Notes under the pieces: model-generated
Told to the model about the DNA's origin: nothing
The model's input: only the letters and a program-made list of their open reading frames with translations
Database searches by the model: none
Assembly (NCBI RefSeq): GCF_000820515.1
Contig: NZ_JXDG01000082.1
Coordinates: forward strand, 1 to 63,724
Reading direction: 5' to 3'
Origin: Pseudomonas batumici
GTDB lineage: Bacteria > Pseudomonadota > Gammaproteobacteria > Pseudomonadales > Pseudomonadaceae
DNA: 63,724 bases
Translations under genes and position numbers: made by a program
Part shown: positions 41,666-50,887 of the stretch, in pieces
How the letters are laid out: every line of letters begins with the position of its first letter
Position numbering within the stretch: position 1 is the first letter of the stretch

Positions 41666-42484
41666 ATGTCGCGTCGTATCTCCCCCGTCATACCCGGCTT
41701 CGGGCTGACGCTGGGCTACACCTTGGTGTACCTCAGCCTGATTGTGCTCATTCCCCTGGCGGCGATGTTCGTGCACGCCGCCCAACTCACCTGGGAGCAG
41801 TTCTGGGCGATCATCTCGGCCCCGCGCGTGGTCTCGGCACTGCAACTGAGCTTCGGTACCGCGCTGTATGCGGCGATCATCAACGGCATCATCGGCACGC
41901 TGCTGGCCTGGGTGCTGGTGCGCTACAGCTTCCCGGGGCGCAAGATCATCGATGCGATGATCGACCTGCCGTTCGCCCTGCCCACCGCCGTGGCCGGTAT
42001 CGCCCTGACCGCGCTGTACACGCCCACCGGGCTGGTCGGGCAGTTCGCCGCCGACCTGGGCTTCAAGATCGCCTACACCCCGCTGGGGATCACCCTGGCG
42101 CTGACCTTCGTGACCTTGCCGTTCGTGGTGCGGACCGTGCAGCCGGTGCTGGCCGACATCCCCCGGGAAGTCGAGGAAGCCGCCGCCTGCCTGGGCGCCA
42201 AGCCGCTGCAGGTGTTCCGCCATATCCTGGTGCCGGCCTTGTTGCCCGCCTGGTTGACCGGTTTCGCCCTGGCCTTTGCCCGTGGCGTCGGCGAGTACGG
42301 TTCGGTGATCTTCATCGCCGGCAACATGCCGATGAAGACCGAGATCCTGCCGCTGCTGATCATGGTCAAGCTCGACCAGTATGACTACACCGGCGCGACC
42401 TCCATCGGCGTGCTGATGCTGGTGGTTTCCTTTGTCCTGTTGCTGCTGATCAACTTGTTGCAGCGGCGTATCGAAACCCCATAA
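41666..42484 (+). CDS. cysT: Sulfate/thiosulfate ABC transporter permease CysT
   Basis: 272 residues with about six membrane helices. The binding-protein-dependent permease EAA loop is EVEEAAACLGAKPLQVFRHI at about 170-190, after ALPTAVAGIALTAL. Order and similarity (cysT-cysW-cysA after sbp) identify it as CysT (CysU). It forms the membrane pore with CysW. Start ATG 41666 (MSRRISPVIPGF). It is separated from sbp by the REP doublet. Confidence 0.95.
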   Translation: MSRRISPVIPGFGLTLGYTLVYLSLIVLIPLAAMFVHAAQLTWEQFWAIISAPRVVSALQLSFGTALYAAIINGIIGTLLAWVLVRYSFPGRKIIDAMIDLPFALPTAVAGIALTALYTPTGLVGQFAADLGFKIAYTPLGITLALTFVTLPFVVRTVQPVLADIPREVEEAAACLGAKPLQVFRHILVPALLPAWLTGFALAFARGVGEYGSVIFIAGNMPMKTEILPLLIMVKLDQYDYTGATSIGVLMLVVSFVLLLLINLLQRRIETP

Positions 42485-42496
42485 GGAGGCGCGAAC

Positions 42497-43369
42497 ATGT
42501 CCCAATCGTCCATTAGCGCCGCTTCCTCGGCCAACGCTGCCCGGCGTGGCAGTGCCACCTCGCGGCGGGTCCTGATCGGCCTCGGCTGGCTGATCTTTGC
42601 GCTGTTTTTACTCCTGCCGCTGTTGATCGTGGTGTCCCAGGGCCTGAAGCTCGGTCTCGGCGCGTTCTTCACGGCGATCTTCGAACCGGATGCCCTGTCG
42701 GCGCTGAAACTGACGGTGATCGCCGTGCTGATTTCGGTGCCGCTGAACCTGGTGTTCGGCGTCAGCGCCGCCTGGTGCGTGAGCAAGTACAGCTTTCGCG
42801 GCAAGAGCATGCTGGTGACCCTGATCGACCTGCCGTTCTCGGTGTCGCCGGTGATCGCCGGTCTCGTCTACGTGCTGATGTTCGGCGCCCAGGGGATCTT
42901 CGGGCCCTGGCTGGCGGACCACGATATCCAGATCGTCTTCGCCTTGCCGGGCATCGTCCTGGCGACCATCTTCGTTACCGTGCCTTTCGTCGCCCGTGAA
43001 CTGATCCCGCTGATGCAGGAGCAGGGCACCCAGGAAGAAGAGGCGGCGCGCCTGCTGGGCGCCAACGGCTGGCAGATGTTCTGGTATGTCACCGTGCCGA
43101 ACATCAAGTGGGGCCTGATCTACGGCGTGGTGCTCTGCACCGCGCGGGCCATGGGCGAGTTCGGCGCGGTGTCGGTGGTTTCCGGGCACATTCGCGGGGT
43201 GACCAACACCCTGCCGTTGCACGTCGAGATCCTCTACAACGAATACAACCACGTGGCCGCGTTCGCCGTGGCGAGCCTGTTGCTGATCCTGGCGCTCTTC
43301 ATCCTGCTGCTCAAGCAGTGGAGCGAAAACCGTATCAACCGCCTGCGCGCCAGCGTCGCGGAGGAATAA
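42497..43369 (+). CDS. cysW: Sulfate/thiosulfate ABC transporter permease CysW
   Basis: 290 residues. A cytoplasmic N-terminus precedes about six membrane helices, with LPFSVSPVIAGLVYVLMFGA and the EAA-type loop EEEAARLLGANGWQMFWYVT near 180. MGEFGAVSVVSGHIRG is typical of CysW. It starts 12 bases after cysT with AAGGAGG-type ribosome site (taaggaggcg) and ends 3 bases before cysA. Confidence 0.95.
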   Translation: MSQSSISAASSANAARRGSATSRRVLIGLGWLIFALFLLLPLLIVVSQGLKLGLGAFFTAIFEPDALSALKLTVIAVLISVPLNLVFGVSAAWCVSKYSFRGKSMLVTLIDLPFSVSPVIAGLVYVLMFGAQGIFGPWLADHDIQIVFALPGIVLATIFVTVPFVARELIPLMQEQGTQEEEAARLLGANGWQMFWYVTVPNIKWGLIYGVVLCTARAMGEFGAVSVVSGHIRGVTNTLPLHVEILYNEYNHVAAFAVASLLLILALFILLLKQWSENRINRLRASVAEE

Positions 43370-43372
43370 GTC

Positions 43373-44362
43373 ATGTCGATCGAAGTCCGTAATGTCAGCA
43401 AGAACTTCAACGCCTTCAAGGCCCTGGACAGCATCAACCTGGATATCCAGAGCGGCGAGCTGGTGGCCTTGCTCGGCCCGTCCGGTTGCGGCAAGACCAC
43501 TTTGCTGCGGATCATCGCCGGGTTGGAAACCCCGGATGACGGCCGCATCGTGTTCCACGGCGAAGACGTTTCCGGCCACGACGTGCGCGATCGCAACGTC
43601 GGTTTCGTGTTCCAGCACTACGCGCTGTTCCGCCACATGACGGTGTTCGACAACGTCGCCTTCGGCCTGCGCATGAAGCCGAAGAACCAGCGTCCGAGCG
43701 AAAGCCAGATCGCGACCAAGGTCCATGAGTTGCTGAACATGGTGCAGCTCGACTGGTTGTCCGATCGTTACCCGGAGCAGTTGTCCGGTGGCCAGCGCCA
43801 GCGGATCGCCCTGGCCCGGGCCCTGGCGGTGGAACCCAAGGTGCTGCTGCTGGACGAACCCTTCGGCGCGCTGGACGCCAAGGTCCGCAAGGAGCTGCGG
43901 CGCTGGCTGGCGCGGTTGCACGAAGACATCAACCTGACCTCGGTGTTCGTCACCCACGACCAGGAGGAGGCCATGGAAGTCGCCGACCGCATCGTGGTGA
44001 TGAACAAGGGCGTGATCGAGCAGATCGGCTCACCGGGCGAGGTGTATGAAAACCCGGCCAGCGATTTCGTCTACCACTTCCTCGGTGACTCCAACCGCCT
44101 GTACCTGGGGGACGATCATCACGTGCTGTTCCGGCCCCATGAAGTGTCGCTGTCGCGTCATGAGCTGGCAGATCACCATGCCGCCGAGGTTCGCGATATC
44201 CGCCCGTTGGGCGCCACCACGCGGGTGACCTTGAAAGTCGAAGGCCAGAGCGAACTGATCGAGGCCGAAGTGGTGAAGGATCACGACAGCCTGATCGGTC
44301 TGGCGCGGGGCGAGACCCTGTTCTTCAAGCCCAAGGTCTGGCAGAAGCTGGCGTCTCTCTGA
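43373..44362 (+). CDS. cysA: Sulfate/thiosulfate import ATPase CysA
   Basis: 329 residues. Walker A GPSGCGKTTLL (about 34-44), Q-loop FQHYALF, ABC signature LSGGQRQRIALARAL, Walker B VLLLDEPFGALDA and the H-loop VTHDQEEA are all present. A C-terminal TOBE-like domain (from FRPHEVSL) follows. It energises sulfate uptake and is the last gene of the cluster. Confidence 0.96.
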   Translation: MSIEVRNVSKNFNAFKALDSINLDIQSGELVALLGPSGCGKTTLLRIIAGLETPDDGRIVFHGEDVSGHDVRDRNVGFVFQHYALFRHMTVFDNVAFGLRMKPKNQRPSESQIATKVHELLNMVQLDWLSDRYPEQLSGGQRQRIALARALAVEPKVLLLDEPFGALDAKVRKELRRWLARLHEDINLTSVFVTHDQEEAMEVADRIVVMNKGVIEQIGSPGEVYENPASDFVYHFLGDSNRLYLGDDHHVLFRPHEVSLSRHELADHHAAEVRDIRPLGATTRVTLKVEGQSELIEAEVVKDHDSLIGLARGETLFFKPKVWQKLASL

Positions 44363-44374
44363 AACGATCGTGCG

Positions 44375-44396
44375 AGCCATCGACATTTCGATGGCT
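44375..44396 (+). terminator. Possible terminator hairpin after cysA
   Basis: Stem AGCCATCG/CGATGGCT with a 6-base loop, 13 bases after the cysA stop. The following sequence (TGTCGTCCTCCC) is pyrimidine-rich but not a clean T-run. Confidence 0.5.
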
Positions 44397-44621
44397 TGTC
44401 GTCCTCCCTCCATAGGGCGCTATATGGCATGTTGCTGTGCAGGGCTACTGCTGTAGATATGGCGATTGGCTATTGTTTTTAGTCTCTTTCGATCTAACGG
44501 ACAACTTATGTAATTTCTAATCCTTATCTACGCTGGATGTGCCAGGAGGGCGCAGTCTAAAGAGTCCATGAAGGGCCAGCGTTTTGCCTCCTGGTTAGCC
44601 TGATGCCAAGGAGATGCACGT

Positions 44622-45989
44622 ATGAAAATGGAAGCCCATCGACCCTGTCGAGTCCTTGGTGGCGCATTGTTTTGCGCGCTGTCGAGTTCGATGACCTTCG
44701 CCGCCCCCACGTTGTCGCCGCAAATTCCCTTCGATGTCACGGTGACTACTCCCGTCAGCCTGGATAGCCTGCAACAGAACTTCGATCAACTCTCCTGGCA
44801 GACCTTCATTGCCTTGAACTGGCCGGCGCAGGCGAACGGTAATCCGGCGGCCGGCACCCAGATTGGCAAGCAGGACGGCGCCACCGTCTGGGAAAGCTGG
44901 CGCGAGAGTTATCAGATCTTTCTGCCCAAGGGCCAGCCCCCCGCCGGCTGGAACACCGCGCCAGCCATCCCCAAGGCCTGCGAAGGCCTCAAGCCCGGAC
45001 GCCTGTTGCAACAGATGGGCAAGGTTCCGGATGTGCTGGATGAATTTATCCAGCCGTTCCAGAGTGGCCCGTTGGTGGACCAGAATGGGGTCTATACCCG
45101 CAACGAGATCGTGGTGAACCAGTCGATGTTCAACGACATCACCAGCAAGGGGCTCTACAGCGTCGAGGGGCAGCAGGCGTACCTCACGAAAAACCAGAAC
45201 AACCATGTGGCGTTCAGTTGCGGTTCGAACAAGACCCAGCAAGTCGGGGCGGTCATGGTCAAGGCTTCCTGGAAGGTGCTGGGTGGCAATGACCAGCGTT
45301 CACGCTTTCATACCGTCGATGCCTTGGTCTATACGCCTGGCAACAGCGACCCGACCCGTGGGCCTATCGTCGCGGAGTCCTGCAAGGCCGAACCCGTGGG
45401 GCTGGTGGGGCTGCATATCGTGCACAAGACCGCCGGCGCGCCGCAGTGGGTCTGGTCGACCTTCGAGCATGTCGACAACGCACCGGAAAAGACCACACCG
45501 CTGAAGCAGCGCAAAGGACCTTACCTGTTCTACAACGTGACCAGCAGCACGCCGGCCAATCAACCGCCAGCGCGCCCCTGGAACCCGGCGGTCAAGGCCA
45601 CGCCTTCGCAAATAGTGCGCGTGATCCCATTGACCGCCGCGACCAAGACCTTGAACGCCTCCTATCAGAAGCTGCTGAGGACGGTGAACGCCAACAGTGT
45701 CTGGGCCAATTACCAGTTGATCAGCACCCAGTGGCCCACCCAGCCCGCCACCGATTGCGAGTTGCCGTCCCCGACCAATCCGTTGGGCAGTCCGGCCCCG
45801 ACCTTCCTGGCCAACACCACCCTGGAAACCTTTATCCAGGGATCGGTGCCGCAGACATCGTCCAGTTGCATGGAATGCCATAACAACGCCACCACCCGCG
45901 TCACGCAGAACCCACGGACGGCCTTTGCCGATTTCACCTATTTGCTTGAGCGTGCCCAATCCTCCAAGGGCACAGGGAGTAAGCCATGA
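44622..45989 (+). CDS. Secreted cytochrome c-type protein with one heme site
   Basis: 455 residues. A signal peptide ends near SSMTFAAPTLS. Most of the chain is a non-heme domain (LSWQTFIALNWPAQANG, NEIVVNQSMFN, VMVKASWKVLGG). A single c-type heme site CMECH lies near the C-terminus (416-420), with TRVTQNPRTAFADFTYLL after it. It is the first of three overlapping genes with a small subunit and a GMC flavoprotein, so it is probably the electron acceptor of a periplasmic FAD dehydrogenase. Known sugar/alcohol dehydrogenases of this kind use a three-heme cytochrome; this one differs. Start ATG 44622 has AAGGAG about 8 bases upstream. Confidence 0.75.
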   Translation: MKMEAHRPCRVLGGALFCALSSSMTFAAPTLSPQIPFDVTVTTPVSLDSLQQNFDQLSWQTFIALNWPAQANGNPAAGTQIGKQDGATVWESWRESYQIFLPKGQPPAGWNTAPAIPKACEGLKPGRLLQQMGKVPDVLDEFIQPFQSGPLVDQNGVYTRNEIVVNQSMFNDITSKGLYSVEGQQAYLTKNQNNHVAFSCGSNKTQQVGAVMVKASWKVLGGNDQRSRFHTVDALVYTPGNSDPTRGPIVAESCKAEPVGLVGLHIVHKTAGAPQWVWSTFEHVDNAPEKTTPLKQRKGPYLFYNVTSSTPANQPPARPWNPAVKATPSQIVRVIPLTAATKTLNASYQKLLRTVNANSVWANYQLISTQWPTQPATDCELPSPTNPLGSPAPTFLANTTLETFIQGSVPQTSSSCMECHNNATTRVTQNPRTAFADFTYLLERAQSSKGTGSKP

Positions 45990-46498
45990 GCACTGATCTG
46001 GAAAATTTCGTCGGTTTGTCCTCGGCGCTGCTGGGGATTGCCGCCGACAGGCTGGCGCCGCCGATCGACTCCACCCAACTGGCGTCGAAGTTTCTCGCCT
46101 ACACCCGGCCCAAGGTCACCGTGCAGGTGTTCAATGCGCTGCTCAGCCAGTATGCGACGATGGTGGCCGATCAACTGACGCCCGACCAGATCGCCGTGGC
46201 GATCCTGATGAGGCTCGGGCAGCCGGCCCCGACGCAAACGGCCCAGGCGGCCCGTGCGATCATGAAGCTCTGGCTGTTGGGCGTCTGGTACCAACCCTAT
46301 GATGTTGGCGTTTTCAAGCAGGGCCAGCAATGGGTGGTCTCTGACCTGGCCTATCAGGAGAGTTGGGCGTGGAAGGTCGCGCAAGCCCATCCGATGGGGT
46401 ACAGCCAGTTCCATTTCGGTTATTGGAGCGAGACACCGCCAAGCCTGGCGGCGTTCACCGGCGTTTCGGGCAGTGGCAATCAAGGAGGCTGGTCATGA
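45986..46498 (+). CDS. Small subunit of an FAD-dependent dehydrogenase (FAD-SDH-like)
   Basis: 170 residues, helical, with LSSALLGIAADRLAPPIDST at the start and AARAIMKLWLLGVWYQPYDV in the middle. This layout fits the small subunit of membrane-bound sorbitol/gluconate-type dehydrogenases (PF12318 or gluconate dehydrogenase subunit 3 kind), which is needed for folding and Tat co-export of the flavoprotein. No obvious twin-arginine signal is present here, which is unusual. It overlaps both neighbouring genes by 4 bases. Confidence 0.6.
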   Translation: MSTDLENFVGLSSALLGIAADRLAPPIDSTQLASKFLAYTRPKVTVQVFNALLSQYATMVADQLTPDQIAVAILMRLGQPAPTQTAQAARAIMKLWLLGVWYQPYDVGVFKQGQQWVVSDLAYQESWAWKVAQAHPMGYSQFHFGYWSETPPSLAAFTGVSGSGNQGGWS

Positions 46499-48372
46499 GC
46501 ACTGAACAGGCAGATGTCGTTATCGTCGGTGCGGGCCTTGCGGGCAGCATCATCGCCTACCAACTGGGGCTGGCCGGGAAGAAGGTTCTGGTGTTGGAGG
46601 CGGGGCCGTCGGTGCCGGCCAATCGCAGCGGATACATGGAGCGTTTCTATACCTCCACCCTGAAAACACCTGAGTCGCCTTATCCACCGGCCAGTACCCT
46701 GGAGCCTGCCAAGCATCCGAAGCTTAAGCCCAGCGAGCAAAATGCGCCGCGACCCACCATCGCCGACCTGATCAATGGCTGGAAAGACCCGGATATCAGC
46801 TATCTGGTGCAGAAGGGGCCGTTACCCTTCACCAGTACCTACGAACGTGTCGGTGGCGGCACCACCTGGCATTGGGTGGGCACCTGCCTGCGGATGCTGC
46901 CCAATGATTTTCGCCTGAAGAGCCTTTACGGGGTGGGTGTTGACTGGCCGATTGGCTATGACGATTTGCAGAGTGCCTATTGCCGGGCCGAGGAGGAGAT
47001 TGGCGTATCGGCCAATGTGGCCGATCAGGCCTACCTGGGCATGACCTTCCCCAAAGGTTATGAGTTCCCGATGCACAGCATCCCCCTGTCGTTGGTCGAT
47101 GGCAGCTTTGTGAACGCGGTACAGGGCAAGTCGTTCGCCGGCTTGCCGCTGGTGGTAAGTCCTACCCCTGCCGGACGCAACTCCGAACCTTATGCCGGCC
47201 GACGGGTGTGCGCGGGCAATACCAATTGCACGCCGATCTGTCCGATCCAGGCCAAGTACGATGCCACGGTGACCCTGAACAAGGCCCTTGAAACCGGCAA
47301 TGTGCGGGTTCTTTACCAGACCGTGGCCAGTCGGGTGACGGTGGCGGCGGACAAGAGCATCAGCGGTATCGAGTTCATCCAGTATCAACTCGGCGATGGC
47401 CCGCCCACCGGGACCGGCGTGGCGACCGCGAAACGTTATGTCATCGCCGCGCATGCCATCGAAACCCCCAAGTTGTTGCTCAACTCCGCCTGTGCCCAGT
47501 GGCCCCAGGGTGTTGCCAACAGCAGTGGGCAGGTGGGGCGCAGCCTGGCGGACCATCCGATCTATCTCGCCTGGGGACTGATGCCGGAGGGGAAATCGGT
47601 GTTTCCCTATCGTGGACCGGTGTCCACCGCCGGCATCGAGAGCCTGCGCGATGGGCCGTTCCGCAGCCAGCGCGCGGCCTGGCGGATAGAGATCGGCAAT
47701 GAAGGCTTGAACTGGCCGATCGGTGATCCCTATACCACGGTTGCCGACCTGATCGATGGCCAGAATAACAGCAAGACCAATCCACTGCTGGGCACAAATA
47801 ATCCACTGCTGGGCACGGTTGGCGAGCCACAGGCGCTCTATGGCAGTACCTTGATCAAGGCCCTCAACGACCGGTTTATCCGTCAGTTCCGCATCGCCTT
47901 CCTGGTGGAGCAAGTGGAAGATGATCCTGACCAGGCCAGCAGTTATATCGTTCCTTCGGCCGTTTACAAGGACCGGTTGGGTATCCCGCGACCCGAGATC
48001 CACTACGACCTGTCCAAGTACACCAAGGAAGGCTTCAAACAGGCGCGTAAGGCCGCCAGCTACATCATCACCGAGTTGTTGGGGGCCACCGAGTTGACCG
48101 ACCTCAAGCCGAAGCCCTCAGATACCGGTTATTTCACCCACGATGACCAGCCCTACGTTTTTCAGGGGGCTGGGCACTTGATGGGCACCTATCGCATGGG
48201 AAGCGATCCGCGGACCTCAGTGGTCAACAAGGATCAGCGCAGTTGGGATCACAGCAACCTGTTCCTGGTCGGAGATGGGGTATTCCCTAGCAGCGGTACC
48301 TCCAACCCGAGCCTGACTATCGCCGCGCTGTCGTTCCAGGCTGCCGATGTACTGATCGGCGATCTCAAGTGA
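46495..48372 (+). CDS. GMC-family flavoprotein dehydrogenase with a [3Fe-4S] motif
   Basis: 625 residues. The FAD-binding VIVGAGLAGSIIAYQLGLAG lies at the N-terminus with the acidic end VLEAGPS. VGGGTTWHWVGTCLRM follows, and the C-terminal GMC signature is GDGVFPSSGTSNPSLTIA with HLMGTYRMG. Cys239, Cys245 and Cys249 form the C-x5-C-x3-C motif (VCAGNTNCTPICP) that holds the [3Fe-4S] cluster in FAD glucose dehydrogenases. It should therefore pass electrons to the cytochrome encoded two genes upstream. The substrate (sugar, polyol or alcohol) cannot be named. A 21-bp tandem duplication lies inside the gene near 47779. Confidence 0.88.
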   Translation: MSTEQADVVIVGAGLAGSIIAYQLGLAGKKVLVLEAGPSVPANRSGYMERFYTSTLKTPESPYPPASTLEPAKHPKLKPSEQNAPRPTIADLINGWKDPDISYLVQKGPLPFTSTYERVGGGTTWHWVGTCLRMLPNDFRLKSLYGVGVDWPIGYDDLQSAYCRAEEEIGVSANVADQAYLGMTFPKGYEFPMHSIPLSLVDGSFVNAVQGKSFAGLPLVVSPTPAGRNSEPYAGRRVCAGNTNCTPICPIQAKYDATVTLNKALETGNVRVLYQTVASRVTVAADKSISGIEFIQYQLGDGPPTGTGVATAKRYVIAAHAIETPKLLLNSACAQWPQGVANSSGQVGRSLADHPIYLAWGLMPEGKSVFPYRGPVSTAGIESLRDGPFRSQRAAWRIEIGNEGLNWPIGDPYTTVADLIDGQNNSKTNPLLGTNNPLLGTVGEPQALYGSTLIKALNDRFIRQFRIAFLVEQVEDDPDQASSYIVPSAVYKDRLGIPRPEIHYDLSKYTKEGFKQARKAASYIITELLGATELTDLKPKPSDTGYFTHDDQPYVFQGAGHLMGTYRMGSDPRTSVVNKDQRSWDHSNLFLVGDGVFPSSGTSNPSLTIAALSFQAADVLIGDLK

Positions 48373-48446
48373 TGGAGTGGGTGGCGCCTGGTCGCTACTG
48401 ATGGACCGAACCGGAGCGAGTGTTCAGCGCTCCGGTTCCCGCTGTT

Positions 48447-48971
48447 TCATACCGAGATATTCTTGCCACGCAAAGTGACCGGGCCTGAGCGTTGCTCGAT
48501 GGCCTGTTTCAAGCCCTGACGCAGCCCCAGCAGGAACAACAATTCCACCACCACGAACAACGGCCCGATGATCAGCCCGCTGAGGTCATCGACAAATGCC
48601 GGTTTGCGCCCTTCGTAGTAATGCCCGACGAACTGGATCGCCCAGCCGATCACGAACAGGCCGATTCCGCTCGCCAACCACACTGGCGTGTTCTGCGCCG
48701 CGAGCATTTGGCCTGCCCAAACGGATAGGCCGAGCAGCACCGTCATCAGTAGCCCGAGGGCCCGTTCCAGACGCAGATAAAACACCGCCGAGGCCACCGC
48801 CAAAAGCACCGCGGGACTGATCCCGAGCCCGGCCACCGGCCATTGCGGGCGTGACAGCAACACCGCCACGGCGACCACGATCAGTGGAATCCCGATGAAG
48901 TGGCTGGCGATATTGCGCGGGTCACGGTGATAGGCCGCGTATTGACTGAGGTGCTCGACGAGGTTTTTCAT
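48447..48971 (-). CDS. Mpo1-like (DUF962) membrane protein
   Basis: 174 residues. The start MKNLVEHLSQYAAYHRDPRN with IASHFIGIPL is the DUF962/Mpo1 hallmark, including His residues of the iron site; a second His is in FVGHYYEGRKPAFVDDL. Four to five membrane helices are present. Yeast Mpo1 is a dioxygenase that alpha-oxidises 2-hydroxy fatty acids; the bacterial role is inferred. Start ATG 48971. It converges with the GMC gene and is divergent from the Crp-like regulator. Confidence 0.85.
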   Translation of the reverse strand: MKNLVEHLSQYAAYHRDPRNIASHFIGIPLIVVAVAVLLSRPQWPVAGLGISPAVLLAVASAVFYLRLERALGLLMTVLLGLSVWAGQMLAAQNTPVWLASGIGLFVIGWAIQFVGHYYEGRKPAFVDDLSGLIIGPLFVVVELLFLLGLRQGLKQAIEQRSGPVTLRGKNISV

Positions 48972-49052
48972 TGTTATTCCTCCTGTAGGGTGATGGGATC
49001 ATGCCCTGCGTGAAATATTTACTCTGTCAGCTACACGACAATCGGAGTTTTC

Positions 49053-49739
49053 ATGGACGTATCTGCCTGGCGCTCGCGCCTGCTGACCGGACACTGGTTC
49101 AACCATCTGCCCGCTCATTTGCAGGATAGCCTGCTCGCCGCCGCCAAGGGCCGTCGCCTGACACCTGGCCAGCGCCTGTTCCAGCGCGGTGATCCGCCTT
49201 GCGGGCTGTATGCGGTGCTGGAAGGTTCGGTCAGGGTCGGAGCCGTCAGCGAGAAGGGCAAGGAGGCGTTGCTGGGGGTGATGGAGTTGCCTTACTGGTT
49301 CGGCGAGATTTCCCTGTTCGATGGCCTGCCGCGTACCCACGATGCCTATGCCGTGGGGCACACCATCCTGTTGCAGGTGCCGCAGGACGTGTTGCTCAAG
49401 CTGCTCGACGAGCACCCCGAATACTGGCGGCATTTCGCCTTGCTGATGAGCCAGAAACTGCGCCTGACCTTTATCGGCCTGGAACAGTTGAGCCTGATGC
49501 CGGCCCCGGCGCGCCTGGCTCACCGGCTGTTACTGATTGCCGAAGGCTACGGCGAGCTGCACCGTTCGCGGCAGTTGCTCGAGGTGTCCCAGGAGCAGTT
49601 GGCGGCAATGTTGTCGCTGTCGCGCCAGAGCATCAACCAGATCCTCCAGGACTTCCAGCAGCAGGGCATCCTGAGCACCCACTATGGCGGGATCGAGATC
49701 CTCGATCCGGAACGTCTGCGGGCTACGGCCAGCGCCTGA
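49053..49739 (+). CDS. Crp/Fnr-family transcriptional regulator
   Basis: 228 residues. A cyclic-nucleotide-type barrel (about 20-125: GLYAVLEGSVRVGAVSEKGK, GEISLFDGLPRTHDAYA) and a helix-turn-helix (about 170-205: VSQEQLAAMLSLSRQSINQI) are seen. It lacks the FNR cysteine set, so it is not an oxygen-sensing FNR. It is unlikely to be Crp/Vfr itself because the nucleotide contacts are not clear. Ligand unknown. It is divergent from the Mpo1-like gene. Confidence 0.88.
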   Translation: MDVSAWRSRLLTGHWFNHLPAHLQDSLLAAAKGRRLTPGQRLFQRGDPPCGLYAVLEGSVRVGAVSEKGKEALLGVMELPYWFGEISLFDGLPRTHDAYAVGHTILLQVPQDVLLKLLDEHPEYWRHFALLMSQKLRLTFIGLEQLSLMPAPARLAHRLLLIAEGYGELHRSRQLLEVSQEQLAAMLSLSRQSINQILQDFQQQGILSTHYGGIEILDPERLRATASA

Positions 49740-49786
49740 GTCGCCCCGTTAGCCCAGGCTGAGCGAGATTTCTGTGGCGAGCGGGC

Positions 49787-50791
49787 TCAACGCAGCCCGT
49801 CGCGGAACTGCCCCGGGGTGATTCCAGTCCAGCGCTTGAAGGCCCGGCTGAAGCTGCTGGTGTCGGCAAAGCCCAGCAGATAGCTGACTTCGCTCAGCGA
49901 ACATTGCGGGTCGCGCAGGTGCAGCAGCGCCAGGTTTTCCCGGCATTCATTAAGCAGGGTGTCGTAGCGCGCGCCCTCGTCGGCGAGGTGCCGCTGCAGG
50001 CTGCGCAGACTCAGGTGCAGCGCCTGGGCGATGCGCTCCGCCGACGGCTCGCCTTCCGGCAGCTGCGCTTCGATGGCTTCGCGGACCCGGCGCTCCCAGG
50101 TCAGGGGTTTCAATTGCGCGAGCGTGCGGTTGAGCACCGCCTCGTTGTGCTCGGCCAGTTCCGGGTTGGCGTCGTCCAGGTGGCTGTCGAAATCCGCACA
50201 GGCGAACTCCAGCCGATCCTCCTCGGCTGCGAAGAACACCGGCGCGCGGAACACTGTGTGCCAGGGGGTCGGATCGGCCGGCGCCGGGCGTCGCAGATGC
50301 ACCGCCAGCGGCGCGTAGTCGCGGCCCAGGCGGTTGCGGCAGGTCCGCACATAGATCGAGGCGAAGGCGTCGATGGCTTCGGGGGCCGGTGATGGGCTGT
50401 CCTTGGGCACCCGCAGGCGAAAACGGTAGCGTTCGCCCTCGCGGCTGAGCTCCAGCTCCAGCGCATCGCTGACCACCTGGTGATAGCGCACGATCCGTTC
50501 GAACACTTCCCGCAGGCTGCCGCTGGCCACCAGCGCATAGCCGAGGGCGTGAAAGGTGGTCGGACTGACAAACCGTGAGACCCGCAAACCGATGGCCGGA
50601 TCGCCGCTGTGGGTGACGGCCAGTTGCCACAGGCGCGTGGTGGCCGACAGCGGGTAGCGGGCGTTGGGATCGTCCATCAGTTGCGGATCGAGCCCGGCTT
50701 CCCTGCACAGGGCGGCGCTGTCGAGACCCAGGGCGTCGAGCTGCTTGCGCAGGGCGCGGGTCCAGCTGGAGAGAGAGGTCGGTTCGGGCAT
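49787..50791 (-). CDS. AraC-family regulator with arabinose-binding-like N-terminus (OruR/ArgR-GbdR type layout)
   Basis: 334 residues. An N-terminal sensory domain (TRLWQLAVTHSGDPAIGLRV, SPTTFHALGYALVASGSLRE) precedes an AraC helix-turn-helix pair: AERIAQALHLSLRSLQRHLA and SLSEVSYLLGFADTSSFSRA followed by KRWTGITPGQFR. Start ATG 50791 (MPEPTSLSSW) is the natural N-terminus; the frame upstream is unconvincing. It is divergent from the fatty-acid desaturase gene (97-base gap) and probably controls it. Confidence 0.9.
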   Translation of the reverse strand: MPEPTSLSSWTRALRKQLDALGLDSAALCREAGLDPQLMDDPNARYPLSATTRLWQLAVTHSGDPAIGLRVSRFVSPTTFHALGYALVASGSLREVFERIVRYHQVVSDALELELSREGERYRFRLRVPKDSPSPAPEAIDAFASIYVRTCRNRLGRDYAPLAVHLRRPAPADPTPWHTVFRAPVFFAAEEDRLEFACADFDSHLDDANPELAEHNEAVLNRTLAQLKPLTWERRVREAIEAQLPEGEPSAERIAQALHLSLRSLQRHLADEGARYDTLLNECRENLALLHLRDPQCSLSEVSYLLGFADTSSFSRAFKRWTGITPGQFRDGLR

Positions 50792-50887
50792 GTTGGCGTA
50801 TCCGGTCAACGGGTTGGCGTTCGCGGCTACGACCTTTGATGCTGCAACGGCGCAGGATACGAACATCAATAACAAGAGGATGGGATC

